From Hyphomicrobiales bacterium (GTDB lineage Bacteria > Pseudomonadota > Alphaproteobacteria > Rhizobiales > Rhizobiaceae): 64,000 nucleotides of DNA. The position numbers and the translations under genes were made by a program. The DNA lies in NCBI GenBank assembly GCA_900473185.1, contig UCKU01000010.1, forward strand, positions 62,001 through 126,000. Direction: 5' to 3'. Shown piece by piece: positions 44,595-54,488 of this stretch (its first letter is position 1; each line of letters starts with the position of its first letter). The notes under the pieces were generated by a model. The model searched no databases and had not been told where the DNA came from. It saw nothing but the letters and a program-made list of their open reading frames with translations.

Positions 44595-45611
44595 TCAGCG
44601 CTCGCCTTTGACCTGAATGAGATAGGGTGGTGTCAGGCCTGAGGGCATGGCGGGCAAGTGCTGGAGGATCTTCAGATTGGGATCGAGCGCCCGGCGCAGG
44701 TGATCTGCAAGGGCTGCGCAGGCCTTCTCGATATCACCGGCGAGCAGCGCATCATAAACGCGCGCGTGCTCTGATATCATCATGAAAATTTCCGCTTCGG
44801 TGCGCAGCTTGGCGAAGGTCGAGTGGGTGGCGATGAGGACGCGTTGGCTTCGGCGCACGGCCGCAAGAAGCACCGTATTGGGGCAGGGCGCGAGTGAATC
44901 GAGATGCAGGTCTGCTTCCGCCCGCTCCAGCTTTTCCGGCGCCTGTGGATAGGGTCCGAGCGATTTCAATCTCTGCCGGCGCTCCTCAAGACCCTCCTTC
45001 TCAAGGAAAGGATGGGCCTGGCGCAGGGCTTCCGGCTCCAGCAGGCGTCGCATGTCATAGTGATGGCGGAAGACCTTGGCGCTAAGCGGCCCCGCATACC
45101 AGCGGTTATTGCTGTCCTGCTCGATGATGCCGCTGCGCTCCAGCTGGGTCAGCACTTCATGGGCGATGGTACGGCTGACGTCATAATGCTGGGCAAGTGC
45201 TGTCTCGTTCAACAGGAAACGGCCATAGGCAAGACAGACGGCAACGGCATGTTCGACTTCCGGATAGATCTGCTCCCTTCGGTTGACGACCGGGACGGTC
45301 AGCGAATGCGGCAGGTCGAGGCCCGCAGCAAAGAGGTCGCCGCGCTGCGGCTCGCCGCCCGGCACGATATAACCGCGCCCTTCGAAGGTCTGGATCAGGC
45401 CTTCCGACAGGAGCCGCGCCAGCGCGATACCGGCCGGGATACGGCTGACATTGAAGGCGCGAGCAATGCTTGCCTGCCCGAGAATGAGGCCGGGCTCCAG
45501 CGCCCCTCGCTCCAGATGGTCACGAAATACCTGATAGATCGTCAGATAGATCGGCTCGGACCGCACAGCCGTGGCCGCGGTTTCAGCCTCCACCCCGCTT
45601 GCCATCGTCAT
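44595..45611 (-). CDS. GntR-type regulator with two helix-turn-helix domains and a helical effector domain
   Basis: A 338-residue regulator, about 100 longer than usual FCD GntR proteins. Residues about 22-85 form a GntR-like winged helix (QASIARAFNVSRIPAGIALA, wing GYIVPGG). A second one follows at about 130-176 (NETALAQHYDVSRTIAHEVL, LERSGIIEQ, NRWYAG). The C-terminal half is helical and FCD-like (YDMRRLLEPEALRQAHPFLE; ISEHARVYDALLAGDIEKAC). The start overlaps the end of the esterase gene by 29 bases, so the two are coupled. It probably controls the divergent sugar operon through the palindrome at 46633-46658. Confidence 0.82.
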   Translation of the reverse strand: MTMASGVEAETAATAVRSEPIYLTIYQVFRDHLERGALEPGLILGQASIARAFNVSRIPAGIALARLLSEGLIQTFEGRGYIVPGGEPQRGDLFAAGLDLPHSLTVPVVNRREQIYPEVEHAVAVCLAYGRFLLNETALAQHYDVSRTIAHEVLTQLERSGIIEQDSNNRWYAGPLSAKVFRHHYDMRRLLEPEALRQAHPFLEKEGLEERRQRLKSLGPYPQAPEKLERAEADLHLDSLAPCPNTVLLAAVRRSQRVLIATHSTFAKLRTEAEIFMMISEHARVYDALLAGDIEKACAALADHLRRALDPNLKILQHLPAMPSGLTPPYLIQVKGER

Positions 45612-46572
45612 GTTTGTTCCAAAGGCCGTCTGCCCATTTCCCGATGCGCCCTATCAGCTTACGGGCGGTTTTTCCTGCGCGATCCATGATGAAGAAACCA
45701 TGGATGGTTCCCTGCCATTCCTCGTAACAGACGTCATTTCCGGCGGCAATCAAGCGCTGTGCATAAGCGCGGCCCTCGTTGCGCAGCGGATCGTGGTCGG
45801 CGGTAATCAACAGGGTTGGCGCTACGCTCGAGAGGTCGGCGGCGAGCAGCGGCGAGACGCGAGGGTCGGAGGGTAGCGTGCCGCCTGAAAGATAATGTTC
45901 CGCAAACCAGATCATCGTCGACTGTTGCAGGGAAAAGCCGTTCGCGAATTCCTGGCGACTTTCTGTCGTGCCGGAGAGATCGGTAGCCGGATAAATCAAA
46001 ACCTGCCCGGCAAGCGGGATGGCGAGATCGCGTGCCCGGATCGCCAGCGATGCGCAAAGGCTGGCGCCGGCGCTGTCGCCCGCAAGAATTGCCTTCCCTG
46101 CATCGAGCGCAAGCGCTCCGCCATTTTCCTGAAGCCAGAGGAGTGCCGCCTCGGAATCCTCGAAGGCCGCCGGAAACGGCGCTTCCGGCGCCTTGCGGTA
46201 TTCGACAGACAGCACATTGGCGTGGGCGGCATTGGCGAGCGTGCGAACCGGCCCGTCATGGGTCTCGATGCTGCCGACCATCCAGCCGCCGCCATGGAAG
46301 AAGAGGATGGTCCGCGCGGTTCCGGCCACGCGGTAGAGCCGCGCCTTGAGCCTGACGTCGCCGCTTGGAATCTCCAGATCCTCAATGCCGGAGACCGCGT
46401 CCTTCGCGCCCCAATGAAGGGCAAGCCGGATTTCTGAATCGGCGCGCGCCTGTTGCGGCGGGAGCGTCTCCATCGCAGCTCCGCCAAGCGCGTCCTGCTC
46501 CTCCAGCACGGTTCGATATTCCGGCAGAAGCCTCGATCGGTCGACACGCGCTCCGTTCTCTTGCGGCTCCAT
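45583..46572 (-). CDS. Alpha/beta hydrolase of the hormone-sensitive-lipase family
   Basis: A 329-residue hydrolase with the oxyanion motif FFHGGGWMVGS, nucleophile elbow GDSAGASL, catalytic Asp (ITADHDPLRNEG) and His (GTIHGFF). Such enzymes split small esters or lactones. It is the first gene of a minus-strand pair with the tandem-HTH regulator and is divergent from a sugar ABC/dehydratase operon. It may release an acyl group from, or open a lactone of, the imported sugar. The ATG at 46572 has GGAG at 6-base spacing. Confidence 0.87.
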   Translation of the reverse strand: MEPQENGARVDRSRLLPEYRTVLEEQDALGGAAMETLPPQQARADSEIRLALHWGAKDAVSGIEDLEIPSGDVRLKARLYRVAGTARTILFFHGGGWMVGSIETHDGPVRTLANAAHANVLSVEYRKAPEAPFPAAFEDSEAALLWLQENGGALALDAGKAILAGDSAGASLCASLAIRARDLAIPLAGQVLIYPATDLSGTTESRQEFANGFSLQQSTMIWFAEHYLSGGTLPSDPRVSPLLAADLSSVAPTLLITADHDPLRNEGRAYAQRLIAAGNDVCYEEWQGTIHGFFIMDRAGKTARKLIGRIGKWADGLWNKHDDGKRGGG

Positions 46573-46632
46573 CAACTCCTCCTTGCCGATTGCCTGGTGT
46601 GATGGAAAGGGAAGATGACAAAAAAGTCAACA

Positions 46633-46658
46633 ATCGAATATTGCATGCGATATTCGAT
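46633..46658. promoter_or_regulatory. Near-perfect 26-bp palindrome, candidate operator
   Basis: ATCGAATAT (46633-46641) and ATATTCGAT (46650-46658) flank a central GCATGC with one mismatched pair between, giving a 26-bp palindrome with 12 of 13 pairs matched. It lies between the divergent esterase/regulator and sugar ABC operons. The tandem-HTH GntR protein is the likely ligand. Confidence 0.65.
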
Positions 46659-46723
46659 CGTGTTAGCGATTGGACATGGCAATGCTGGAAGAGGACCGGA
46701 CTTGCCCAAAACGGGAGGATGTC

Positions 46724-47749
46724 ATGACAATTCGCAGTCTCATTGCTGCAGGCCTTGCATGCTCCGTGGCAGTCGCGCCGCTCAGCGCTTTCGCCTCGGA
46801 CAACAAGATCGCCCTGGTTCCGGGCGGTCCGCACCCCTATTTCGCGCCCTGGGAACAGGCTGCCGCCGATGCCGCCAAGGATTTCGGCATCGCTGCAGTC
46901 GAGTACAAAGTGCCGAGCGAGTGGAAACTGGAGGCGCAGACTGAGCTTCTGGAAAGCCTTGCGGCACAGGGCACCAATGGCTTCGGCGTGTTTCCGGGTG
47001 ACGCAGTCGGCGTCAACGCCATATTGTCGGAAATGAAGAGCAACGGCATTCCCTCGGTGGCACTTGGCGGCTGCGCGCAGGATCCGACCGATGTCGGGCT
47101 TTGCCTGGCGACCGATGTTTCGCAGTCGGCCTATCTCGGCACCAAGGCGCTGATCGACGCGATCGGCGGCAAGGGCACGATTGTTCATCTCGCAGGCCTG
47201 CTCGTCGACCCGAACACGACGCTGCGCGTCAAGGCGGTCGAAAAAGCCGTCGGCGAGACGAATGGCGCCGTCACCCTGCTGCAGACGGTCGGCGATACCG
47301 ACAGCCAGGAACAGGGCGACCAGAAGATCAATGCCCTGCTTGCTGCGCAGAAGGACAAGATCAACGGCCTGATCGCCACCGGCTATATTTCCTCGGTGGT
47401 GGCTGCGACCGCGCTCAAGAACCTTGGCGACAAGAAGATCAAGCTTGTCGGCATCGACGATGACAAGATCATTCTTGACGGCATCCGCGACGGTTTCGTC
47501 GCCGGCACCATGGCGCAGAACCCCTATGGCCAGGCCTATATCGGCGCCTATGTGCTTGACCAGATGGCAACTGGCTGCAGCGTGAAGGCGGAGGCCCCGT
47601 GGATCGCCACACCTCAGACGGCGCATTTCGTGGATTCCGGCACGCTGCTGATCTCGGAAAAGAACGTCGCCAGCTACAAGGACGATCTGAAGGCGCTGAC
47701 GAAGAAGCTGCAGGGAAGTTTCAAGGACACCTACCTCTCCTGCAAGTGA
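46724..47749 (+). CDS. Sugar ABC transporter substrate-binding protein
   Basis: A 341-residue periplasmic protein of the RbsB/RhaS type with signal peptide MTIRSLIAAGLACSVAVAPL, then SAFAS. Visible features are ALVPGGPHPYFAPWEQAAAD near the N-terminus, GTNGFGVFPGDAVGV, NALLAAQKDKINGLIATGYI and a late AQNPYGQAYIGAY segment, the last typical of sugar-binding proteins. GGGAGG lies five bases upstream of the start. First gene of an operon with two permeases, an ATPase, an enolase-superfamily dehydratase and a mutarotase. A deoxyhexose or its acid is the probable ligand. Confidence 0.9.
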   Translation: MTIRSLIAAGLACSVAVAPLSAFASDNKIALVPGGPHPYFAPWEQAAADAAKDFGIAAVEYKVPSEWKLEAQTELLESLAAQGTNGFGVFPGDAVGVNAILSEMKSNGIPSVALGGCAQDPTDVGLCLATDVSQSAYLGTKALIDAIGGKGTIVHLAGLLVDPNTTLRVKAVEKAVGETNGAVTLLQTVGDTDSQEQGDQKINALLAAQKDKINGLIATGYISSVVAATALKNLGDKKIKLVGIDDDKIILDGIRDGFVAGTMAQNPYGQAYIGAYVLDQMATGCSVKAEAPWIATPQTAHFVDSGTLLISEKNVASYKDDLKALTKKLQGSFKDTYLSCK

Positions 47750-47759
47750 CAAACACGGG

Positions 47760-47780
47760 GCGGGGTCGAACAGGCCCCGC
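47760..47780 (+). other. Stem-loop after the binding-protein gene
   Basis: GCGGGG (47760-47765) and CCCCGC (47775-47780) form a 6-bp GC stem with a 9-base loop in the 72-base gap before the first permease. No T-run follows. It fits the pattern of hairpins after binding-protein genes seen elsewhere in the window. Confidence 0.45.
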
Positions 47781-47821
47781 ACCGGATCACCCAAATTCCA
47801 CGAGACCGGTCATCCCAGCGC

Positions 47822-48841
47822 ATGGCACCCATCGACAATGATAGCCCTGTCCCCGATGCAGGCAGACACAGCCTGCTGGGATTGCTGACCAGAGGGCCGG
47901 CGCAGCTTGGCCTGCTGATCATCCTCCTGATCCTGTGGGCCGTCTTCACCAGCTTGGCGCCGGGCTTCCTGTCGCGCTTCAACCTGAATTCCATGGGCCG
48001 CTCGGTCGCGATCGATGTCGTGGTCGGTTTCGCGCAGATGGTGGTGCTGGCGACCGGCGGCATGAACCTTTCCGTTGGCGCGATCGGCGTCTGCTCCGTC
48101 ATGGCTGCGGGCTATCTGATGCAGACGGCAGGCCTGCCCATTCCGGTTGCGATCACCCTGACGCTCGCCTTCGGCGGCCTTCTCGGCGCGCTGAATGGGC
48201 TTGCGATCGTCAAGACCGGCGTCAACAGCTTCATCGTCACCCTCGCCAGCGCCAGCCTGTTTTCCGGCGGCATGCTGATCTTCACCAAGGGCGTGCCGCT
48301 GAACGGGTTGCCGGCAAGTTTCGGCGCCTTCGGCCGCAGCGGCATCGGTCCGGTGCCATCACTGGCGGTCGTAGCACTTTTGATCGGCGCCCTGCTCTAC
48401 ATCCTCTTCAAGCATACTGTGCTCGGCCGGCAGATCCTGGCCGTTGGTGCCAATGCGCGCACGGCGGAAATGTCGGGCGTCCCCGTCGGACGGATCACCA
48501 TCTTCGTGCATGTGCTCTCGGGAATGTTGGCCGCAGCGGCAGCCTTGATGCTGACGTCACGACTGTCAGCGGCCATGCCCGGCGTTGCCGGCGACGATTG
48601 GCTGCTACCCTCTTTTCTTGCCCCCGTCATCGGCGGTACCGCGCTTGCCGGCGGCATGGTGTCGGTGGTTGGTACGATCCTAGGTGCAATGCTGGTTGCA
48701 ACCATCCGCAGCGGCCTGCTGGTGCTGCAGGTCGGGAATTTCTGGCTGCAGCTCTTCCTCGGCATCTTCCTCCTCTCGGCGATCCTGTTCGAGCGCTACC
48801 GCACGAAGCTCGCCATCCGCGAACAGACGAGGCGCGCATGA
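47822..48841 (+). CDS. Sugar ABC transporter permease 1
   Basis: A 339-residue RbsC-type permease with about nine membrane segments. Family motifs are ATGGMNLSVGAIGVCSVMAA, KTGVNSFIVTLASASLFSGG, AVGANARTAEMSGVPVGRI and GGTALAGGMVSVVGTILGAM. Its stop overlaps the next permease start (ATGA at 48838). The operon has two different permeases, so the channel is presumably a heterodimer, unlike ribose-type systems that use a homodimer. Confidence 0.92.
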   Translation: MAPIDNDSPVPDAGRHSLLGLLTRGPAQLGLLIILLILWAVFTSLAPGFLSRFNLNSMGRSVAIDVVVGFAQMVVLATGGMNLSVGAIGVCSVMAAGYLMQTAGLPIPVAITLTLAFGGLLGALNGLAIVKTGVNSFIVTLASASLFSGGMLIFTKGVPLNGLPASFGAFGRSGIGPVPSLAVVALLIGALLYILFKHTVLGRQILAVGANARTAEMSGVPVGRITIFVHVLSGMLAAAAALMLTSRLSAAMPGVAGDDWLLPSFLAPVIGGTALAGGMVSVVGTILGAMLVATIRSGLLVLQVGNFWLQLFLGIFLLSAILFERYRTKLAIREQTRRA

Positions 48842-49794
48842 AGACGCTGATTTCCCTTGTCGCAAGGACACAATGGTCCGGCATCCTGGTCGGCGTCATC
48901 GCCGGTGGCATCGCGCTCGCCTTCGCCTCCCCCGCCTTCATGACGGAATTCAATTGGTTCGTCATGCTGCGCAGCATCTGCGTATCGCTGCTCGTCGCCT
49001 TCAGCCAGATGGTCATGCTGGGCGTCGGCCAGATGAACCTTTCCGTCGGCGCGCTCGGCGGGCTCGTCGCTGTCGTGACCGGTGGGCTTATGGATGCCTG
49101 GGGACTGCCGGCCATCGCCGCGATCATTGTCGGCATCGCCTTCGGCGGCCTTGCCGGTTTCATCAATGGCTGGCTGACGGTGCGCACCGGCATCAACGGC
49201 TTCATCGTCACACTCGCGACCGGATCGGCCTTTGCCGGCATCAATCTCGGCATCACCAAGGCCATTCCCTTCTACAATTTGTCGCCGGCCTTCGTCGCCT
49301 TCGGCAATGGACGCCTCGGTCCCTTCCCGCTGCTGCTGATCGTGCCGCTGGTGGTGACCGTGCTGCTCGTCATCTTCTTTGCCCGCACGGTCGAGGGACG
49401 CTACATGCTGGCGGTCGGCGGCAATGCGCATGCGGCGGAACTGTCGGGCATTTCGGTCGCCCGCGCGACGATCATGGCGCATGTGCTTTCCGGCCTGCTG
49501 GCCGCAACCGCCGGCGTGCTCGCCGTCGCCCAGCTCGGTTCGGCGCAGCCGACGATCGGCGCGGACTGGGTGGTCATTTCCTTTGCAGCGCCGATCATCG
49601 GCGGGGCGAGCCTTGCCGGCGGCTCGATCTCCATCCTCGGCACCCTCATCGCCGTGTTGCTGGTCGGGCTGATCCAGAATGCCATGGTGCTGCTGGCGGT
49701 CGATCCCTACTGGGTCACCTTCCTGCTCGGGGCGCTGATCCTCGCCGCGGTCTGGATCAACCGCTACCGCGCAGTCCGGGTCGGGGAGGATTGA
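48838..49794 (+). CDS. Sugar ABC transporter permease 2
   Basis: A 318-residue permease similar to but distinct from permease 1: GVGQMNLSVGALGGLVAVVT, RTGINGFIVTLATGSAFAGI, AVGGNAHAAELSGISVARAT and GGASLAGGSISILGTLIAVL. About nine membrane segments. The similarity suggests an old tandem duplication, as in LsrCD- or RhaPQ-type pairs. The ATPase gene follows after one base. Confidence 0.92.
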   Translation: MKTLISLVARTQWSGILVGVIAGGIALAFASPAFMTEFNWFVMLRSICVSLLVAFSQMVMLGVGQMNLSVGALGGLVAVVTGGLMDAWGLPAIAAIIVGIAFGGLAGFINGWLTVRTGINGFIVTLATGSAFAGINLGITKAIPFYNLSPAFVAFGNGRLGPFPLLLIVPLVVTVLLVIFFARTVEGRYMLAVGGNAHAAELSGISVARATIMAHVLSGLLAATAGVLAVAQLGSAQPTIGADWVVISFAAPIIGGASLAGGSISILGTLIAVLLVGLIQNAMVLLAVDPYWVTFLLGALILAAVWINRYRAVRVGED

Positions 49795-49795
49795 G

Positions 49796-51319
<1,524 letters not shown>

Positions 51320-51327
51320 GAGGAACC

Positions 51328-52446
51328 ATGGCCCGCATTGAAAAGATCGAACTGCGCATGGTGGACCTGCCGCCAAAGGTGAAGCGCACCGATGCGATCC
51401 AGAGCTTCGTCAGCCAGGAGACGCCAATCGTCACCATCACCGATTCCGACGGGGCATCCGGCACCGGCTATTCCTATACGATCGGCACCGGCGGCTCCTC
51501 CGTTATGCGGCTTCTGTCGGACCATCTGGTGCCGCTCCTGATCGGCGAGGATGCCGATTGTATCGAGGCGATCTGGCACAGACTGGAATTTGCGACGCAT
51601 GCAACGACGATCGGCGCGATCACGGCGCTGGCGCTCGCGGCCGTCGATACCGCACTCTGGGATCTGAGAGCCAAGAAGCAGAAGCTGCCGCTCTGGAAAC
51701 TTGCCGGCGGCGCCAAGGAAAGCTGCCCGCTCTATACGACCGAAGGCGGCTGGCTGCATATCGAGAAGGAGGCGCTTGTCGAAGACGCCCTGCAGGCGAG
51801 GGCGAATGGTTTTAGCGGCTCGAAGGTGAAGATCGGCAAGCCGCGCGGCGCCGAGGATTATGCCCGTCTTTCTGCCGTGCGCGCCGCCCTCGGTGACGGC
51901 TTCGAGATCATGACCGACTGCAACCAAGGCTTTACCATCGATGAAGTGATCCGCCGGGCGGCGCGTCTAAGGGAACTCGATCTCGCCTGGATCGAAGAGC
52001 CGATGCCGGCCGACGATCTCGACGGCCATATCCGTCTGTCGCGCTCGACCCCGACACCGATTGCCGTCGGCGAATCCATCTATTCGATCCGGCATTTCCG
52101 CGAATTTATGCAGAAGGGTGCCTGCTCGATCGTACAAGTCGATGTCGCCCGCATCGGCGGCATCACGCCCTGGCTGAAGGTTGCGCATGCGGCCGAAGCC
52201 TTCGATATCCCCGTCTGCCCGCATTTCCTGATGGAGCTGCATGTCAGCCTGGTCTGCGCTATCCAGAACGGCAAATATGTCGAATACATTCCGCAGCTCG
52301 ACGAGCTGACCACCAAGGGCATGGAAATCCGCGACGGCCGCGCTGTCGCCCCCTCCGAACCAGGCATCGGCATCGAATGGGACTGGGATGCCGTCAAGAA
52401 ACGCAGCATCGCCGAATTCACGACAGAAATTACCCAAGGGCGGTAG
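51328..52446 (+). CDS. Enolase-superfamily sugar-acid dehydratase or racemase (mandelate-racemase subgroup)
   Basis: A 372-residue enzyme. The residue set matches mandelate racemase with a constant offset of two: Lys166-x-Lys168 (SKVKIGK), metal ligands Asp197 (MTDCNQG), Glu223 (WIEEPM) and Glu249 (VGESIY), the Asp272/His299 dyad (VQVDVAR, CPHFLM) and Glu319 (VEYI). Both general bases are therefore present. Acid-sugar dehydratases such as rhamnonate, fuconate, galactarate and arabinonate dehydratases share this layout. Its place in a sugar transporter operon next to a mutarotase favours sugar-acid dehydration over mandelate racemisation. Confidence 0.9.
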   Translation: MARIEKIELRMVDLPPKVKRTDAIQSFVSQETPIVTITDSDGASGTGYSYTIGTGGSSVMRLLSDHLVPLLIGEDADCIEAIWHRLEFATHATTIGAITALALAAVDTALWDLRAKKQKLPLWKLAGGAKESCPLYTTEGGWLHIEKEALVEDALQARANGFSGSKVKIGKPRGAEDYARLSAVRAALGDGFEIMTDCNQGFTIDEVIRRAARLRELDLAWIEEPMPADDLDGHIRLSRSTPTPIAVGESIYSIRHFREFMQKGACSIVQVDVARIGGITPWLKVAHAAEAFDIPVCPHFLMELHVSLVCAIQNGKYVEYIPQLDELTTKGMEIRDGRAVAPSEPGIGIEWDWDAVKKRSIAEFTTEITQGR

Positions 52447-52449
52447 AAC

Positions 52450-52779
52450 ATGCAGCGCATGGGCATGGTGATCGGCCTGGAGCCGGACAAGGTCGCAGAC
52501 TACAAGGCACTGCATGCCGCCGTCTGGCCGGAGATCCTGTCACTGATCTCGACCTGCAACATCACCAACTATTCGATCTTCCTGAAAGAGCCGGAAAACC
52601 TGCTGTTCGGCTATTGGGAATATGTCGGTGACGATTTCGAGGCCGATATGGCGAAGATGGCCGCCGATCCGGCAAATCGGCAATGGTGGGCGGCCTGCAT
52701 GCCCTGCCAGAAGCCGCTCGCTGCGCGCAAGGACGGTGAGTGGTGGGCGATGATGCCGGAAGTGTTTCACTTTGATTGA
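52450..52779 (+). CDS. L-rhamnose mutarotase family protein
   Basis: A 109-residue RhaM/YiiL-type protein: GMVIGLEPDKVADYKALHAA (catalytic His), VWPEILSLISTCNITNYSIF, LLFGYWEYVGDDF, NRQWWAACMPCQKPL and PEVFHFD. RhaM interconverts anomers of L-rhamnose, and relatives act on other 6-deoxy sugars. It starts three bases after the dehydratase stop and ends the operon. Its presence points to an aldose in pyranose form, such as rhamnose or fucose, as the imported sugar. Confidence 0.88.
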   Translation: MQRMGMVIGLEPDKVADYKALHAAVWPEILSLISTCNITNYSIFLKEPENLLFGYWEYVGDDFEADMAKMAADPANRQWWAACMPCQKPLAARKDGEWWAMMPEVFHFD

Positions 52780-52829
52780 CCTGGCGTTGCTCACGCGCTC
52801 GAAACAGAACCCTTCCGGGATCCATTGAA

Positions 52830-52862
52830 TTGCAATTCTGCCATCATTGCATTATATGCAAT
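52830..52862 (+). promoter_or_regulatory. Promoter and palindromic operator of the FitAB-type module
   Basis: TTGCAA (52830-52835), a 16-base spacer and TTATAT (52852-52857) form a plausible promoter. Overlapping it is a perfect palindrome of ATTGCAT and ATGCAAT (52846-52852 and 52856-52862) around TAT. Toxin-antitoxin modules of this type repress themselves at such sites. Confidence 0.55.
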
Positions 52863-52883
52863 CAATGATATCAGGAGGCTATT

Positions 52884-53129
52884 ATGGCCAGCATGACCAT
52901 CCGCAATATCGATGATGCGCTGAAACGGCGCCTGCGCATCCGGGCTGCGAGCCACGGACGGTCCATGGAAGACGAAGCGCGCGATATTCTTCGATCGGCA
53001 CTGGCCACCGGCGAGACACCACGCGACCTTGTTCAATCCATCAGGGCACGCGTTGCACCGACCGGTGGCGTTGACCTTGATATTCCCGCACGTGAGCCTA
53101 TTCGTGACATGCCGGACTTCGAACAGTGA
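52884..53129 (+). CDS. FitA-type antitoxin (ribbon-helix-helix)
   Basis: An 81-residue protein. The N-terminal MASMTIRNIDDALKRRLRIR, then AASHGRSMEDEARDILRSAL is an Arc/FitA-like ribbon-helix-helix domain that binds the promoter palindrome. The C-terminal part would wrap around the toxin. AGGAGG lies five bases before the start. Its stop overlaps the GTG start of the toxin gene by four bases. Confidence 0.88.
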   Translation: MASMTIRNIDDALKRRLRIRAASHGRSMEDEARDILRSALATGETPRDLVQSIRARVAPTGGVDLDIPAREPIRDMPDFEQ

Positions 53130-53548
53130 TCATCCTCGATACGAATGTTCTTTCCGAGCTGCTGGTGTTATCCCCGAGCCCGGCCGTCATCGACTGGTTG
53201 ACCGAGCAGGGCCCAGCTTCGGTATTCACGACGTCTATCACCGAGGCAGAAATCCTGTACGGCTTGCGGTTACTACCCGAAGGTCGCCGCCGTCGGGAGC
53301 TAGAGGCCGCAATATTACCGATCTTCAATGAGGATCTTGCAGGGCGTGTCCTACCCTTCGATCGCGAAGCAGCTGACGTCTATGCCACTATAGCGACCAG
53401 GCGGCGCGCTGCCGGCCGCCCAATCAGCCAATTTGATGCACAAATCGCAGCCATAGCCTTATCTCGCGGCGCGTCGCTTGCGACGCGCAACGAAGCCGAT
53501 TTCGAGAATATCGGCCTGGCGATCGTGAACCCATGGAAGGCAAGCTGA
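53126..53548 (+). CDS. FitB/VapC-type PIN-domain toxin
   Basis: A 140-residue PIN ribonuclease. The acidic active-site residues are present: Asp5 (MIILDTNVLSE), Glu42 (TEAEILYG), Asp104 (QFDAQIAA) and Asp125 (RNEADFENI). It starts with GTG in a 4-base overlap with the antitoxin gene. In this family the toxin cleaves RNA when released from the antitoxin. The pair sits alone after the mutarotase gene, as stabilisation modules on accessory replicons often do. Confidence 0.92.
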   Translation: MIILDTNVLSELLVLSPSPAVIDWLTEQGPASVFTTSITEAEILYGLRLLPEGRRRRELEAAILPIFNEDLAGRVLPFDREAADVYATIATRRRAAGRPISQFDAQIAAIALSRGASLATRNEADFENIGLAIVNPWKAS

Positions 53549-53732
53549 TCTAAATAGGCGCTCTCATCAGGGCCGGGGTCGGTCGGCTGCAAATTTTCCG
53601 ACTATCCACGCCTAGGCCGGCCCTATCCTTGCTGATCATTCTCGTCAGTGTGGTGGTGCTGCTCGACGTCCGGCAGGCAAGATAATTGCCGGGCCGCATC
53701 GCGATTGCGACAGCTGTGCTTATTGAACCCAT

Positions 53733-54404
53733 TCAATACGCTCTGTCGAAACCAAGCTCGAACCAATCCATCACATCCGGCGAGAAAAGGTCTTTTTTCG
53801 ATAGGCCATTCAGCATCCACTCGCGATAGCTATCGCCTTTGGATGGCCGTCCAATCTTCAAGCGCTCGGCAATCTGCAGGGCAATGATGGTTTGATCCCT
53901 CGAACTCAGGAGCAAAGGCAATCGGCCCGCGAAGCTCGTGCTGCTTCTCCTCTTTCCATCAAGAACCCCGGCCACGCAACCGGTGAAATAGCCAGCTCTC
54001 TTCGCCCTTGGAAACCAGGTGCTGCCGTCGTCATAGGCGGGTGCACTCAGCATCTCGCGGATGGATTTATCCGGTTTGCCCCAATGGAGCACGGCGTCAA
54101 GCTGATCAACCACCTCAGGCGTTCTGTCGCTTGCGAACATGACGCGCATATATTGGCAAAGCGCCGGCGCCCCCCTGCTTCTTTCGATCTCGATACTCAC
54201 GCCGTCGGGATCGGCCATGATCGCCGCACCGAGGTCATTGAGGATTTTTTTCCGTTTGTGCTCATTGAGAGCGGCGAGATCGCGCCTGTCCCGGATGAAG
54301 GCGCTCCAGACGGAGGCGGGCTGGCTCTGCGCCATTGTGGCGACCACCGATGACAGCAGCACAGCAGCGACAAGGACTGCGTGCCTGCAAGCGGATTTTA
54401 TCAT
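53733..54404 (-). CDS. Hypothetical exported protein
   Basis: A 223-residue protein with an N-terminal signal (MIKSACRHAVLVAAVLLSSV, then VATMAQS; cleavage probably after TMA). The mature part is soluble and has no motif I know; DSYREWMLNGLSKKD and DWFELGFDRAY lie near the C-terminus. Two Cys may pair. The ATG at 54404 is preferred; a GTG at 54428 would add eight residues. It stands between the toxin module and the efflux operon and does not look coupled to either. Confidence 0.6.
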   Translation of the reverse strand: MIKSACRHAVLVAAVLLSSVVATMAQSQPASVWSAFIRDRRDLAALNEHKRKKILNDLGAAIMADPDGVSIEIERSRGAPALCQYMRVMFASDRTPEVVDQLDAVLHWGKPDKSIREMLSAPAYDDGSTWFPRAKRAGYFTGCVAGVLDGKRRSSTSFAGRLPLLLSSRDQTIIALQIAERLKIGRPSKGDSYREWMLNGLSKKDLFSPDVMDWFELGFDRAY

Positions 54405-54488
54405 TCTGCGAAGCCCCAGTGATCTCACCTTCGATCTTGTTCAGCCTGCATTATTATCCAGATTCGGAGGCCAGACGAGAGCTTGCCA

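Noticed and set aside
46382..47794. A 470-codon minus-strand open frame opposite a sugar-binding protein
   Set aside because: It covers a signal-peptide-bearing binding protein with clear family motifs and crosses the promoter palindrome; composition is that of an antisense frame.
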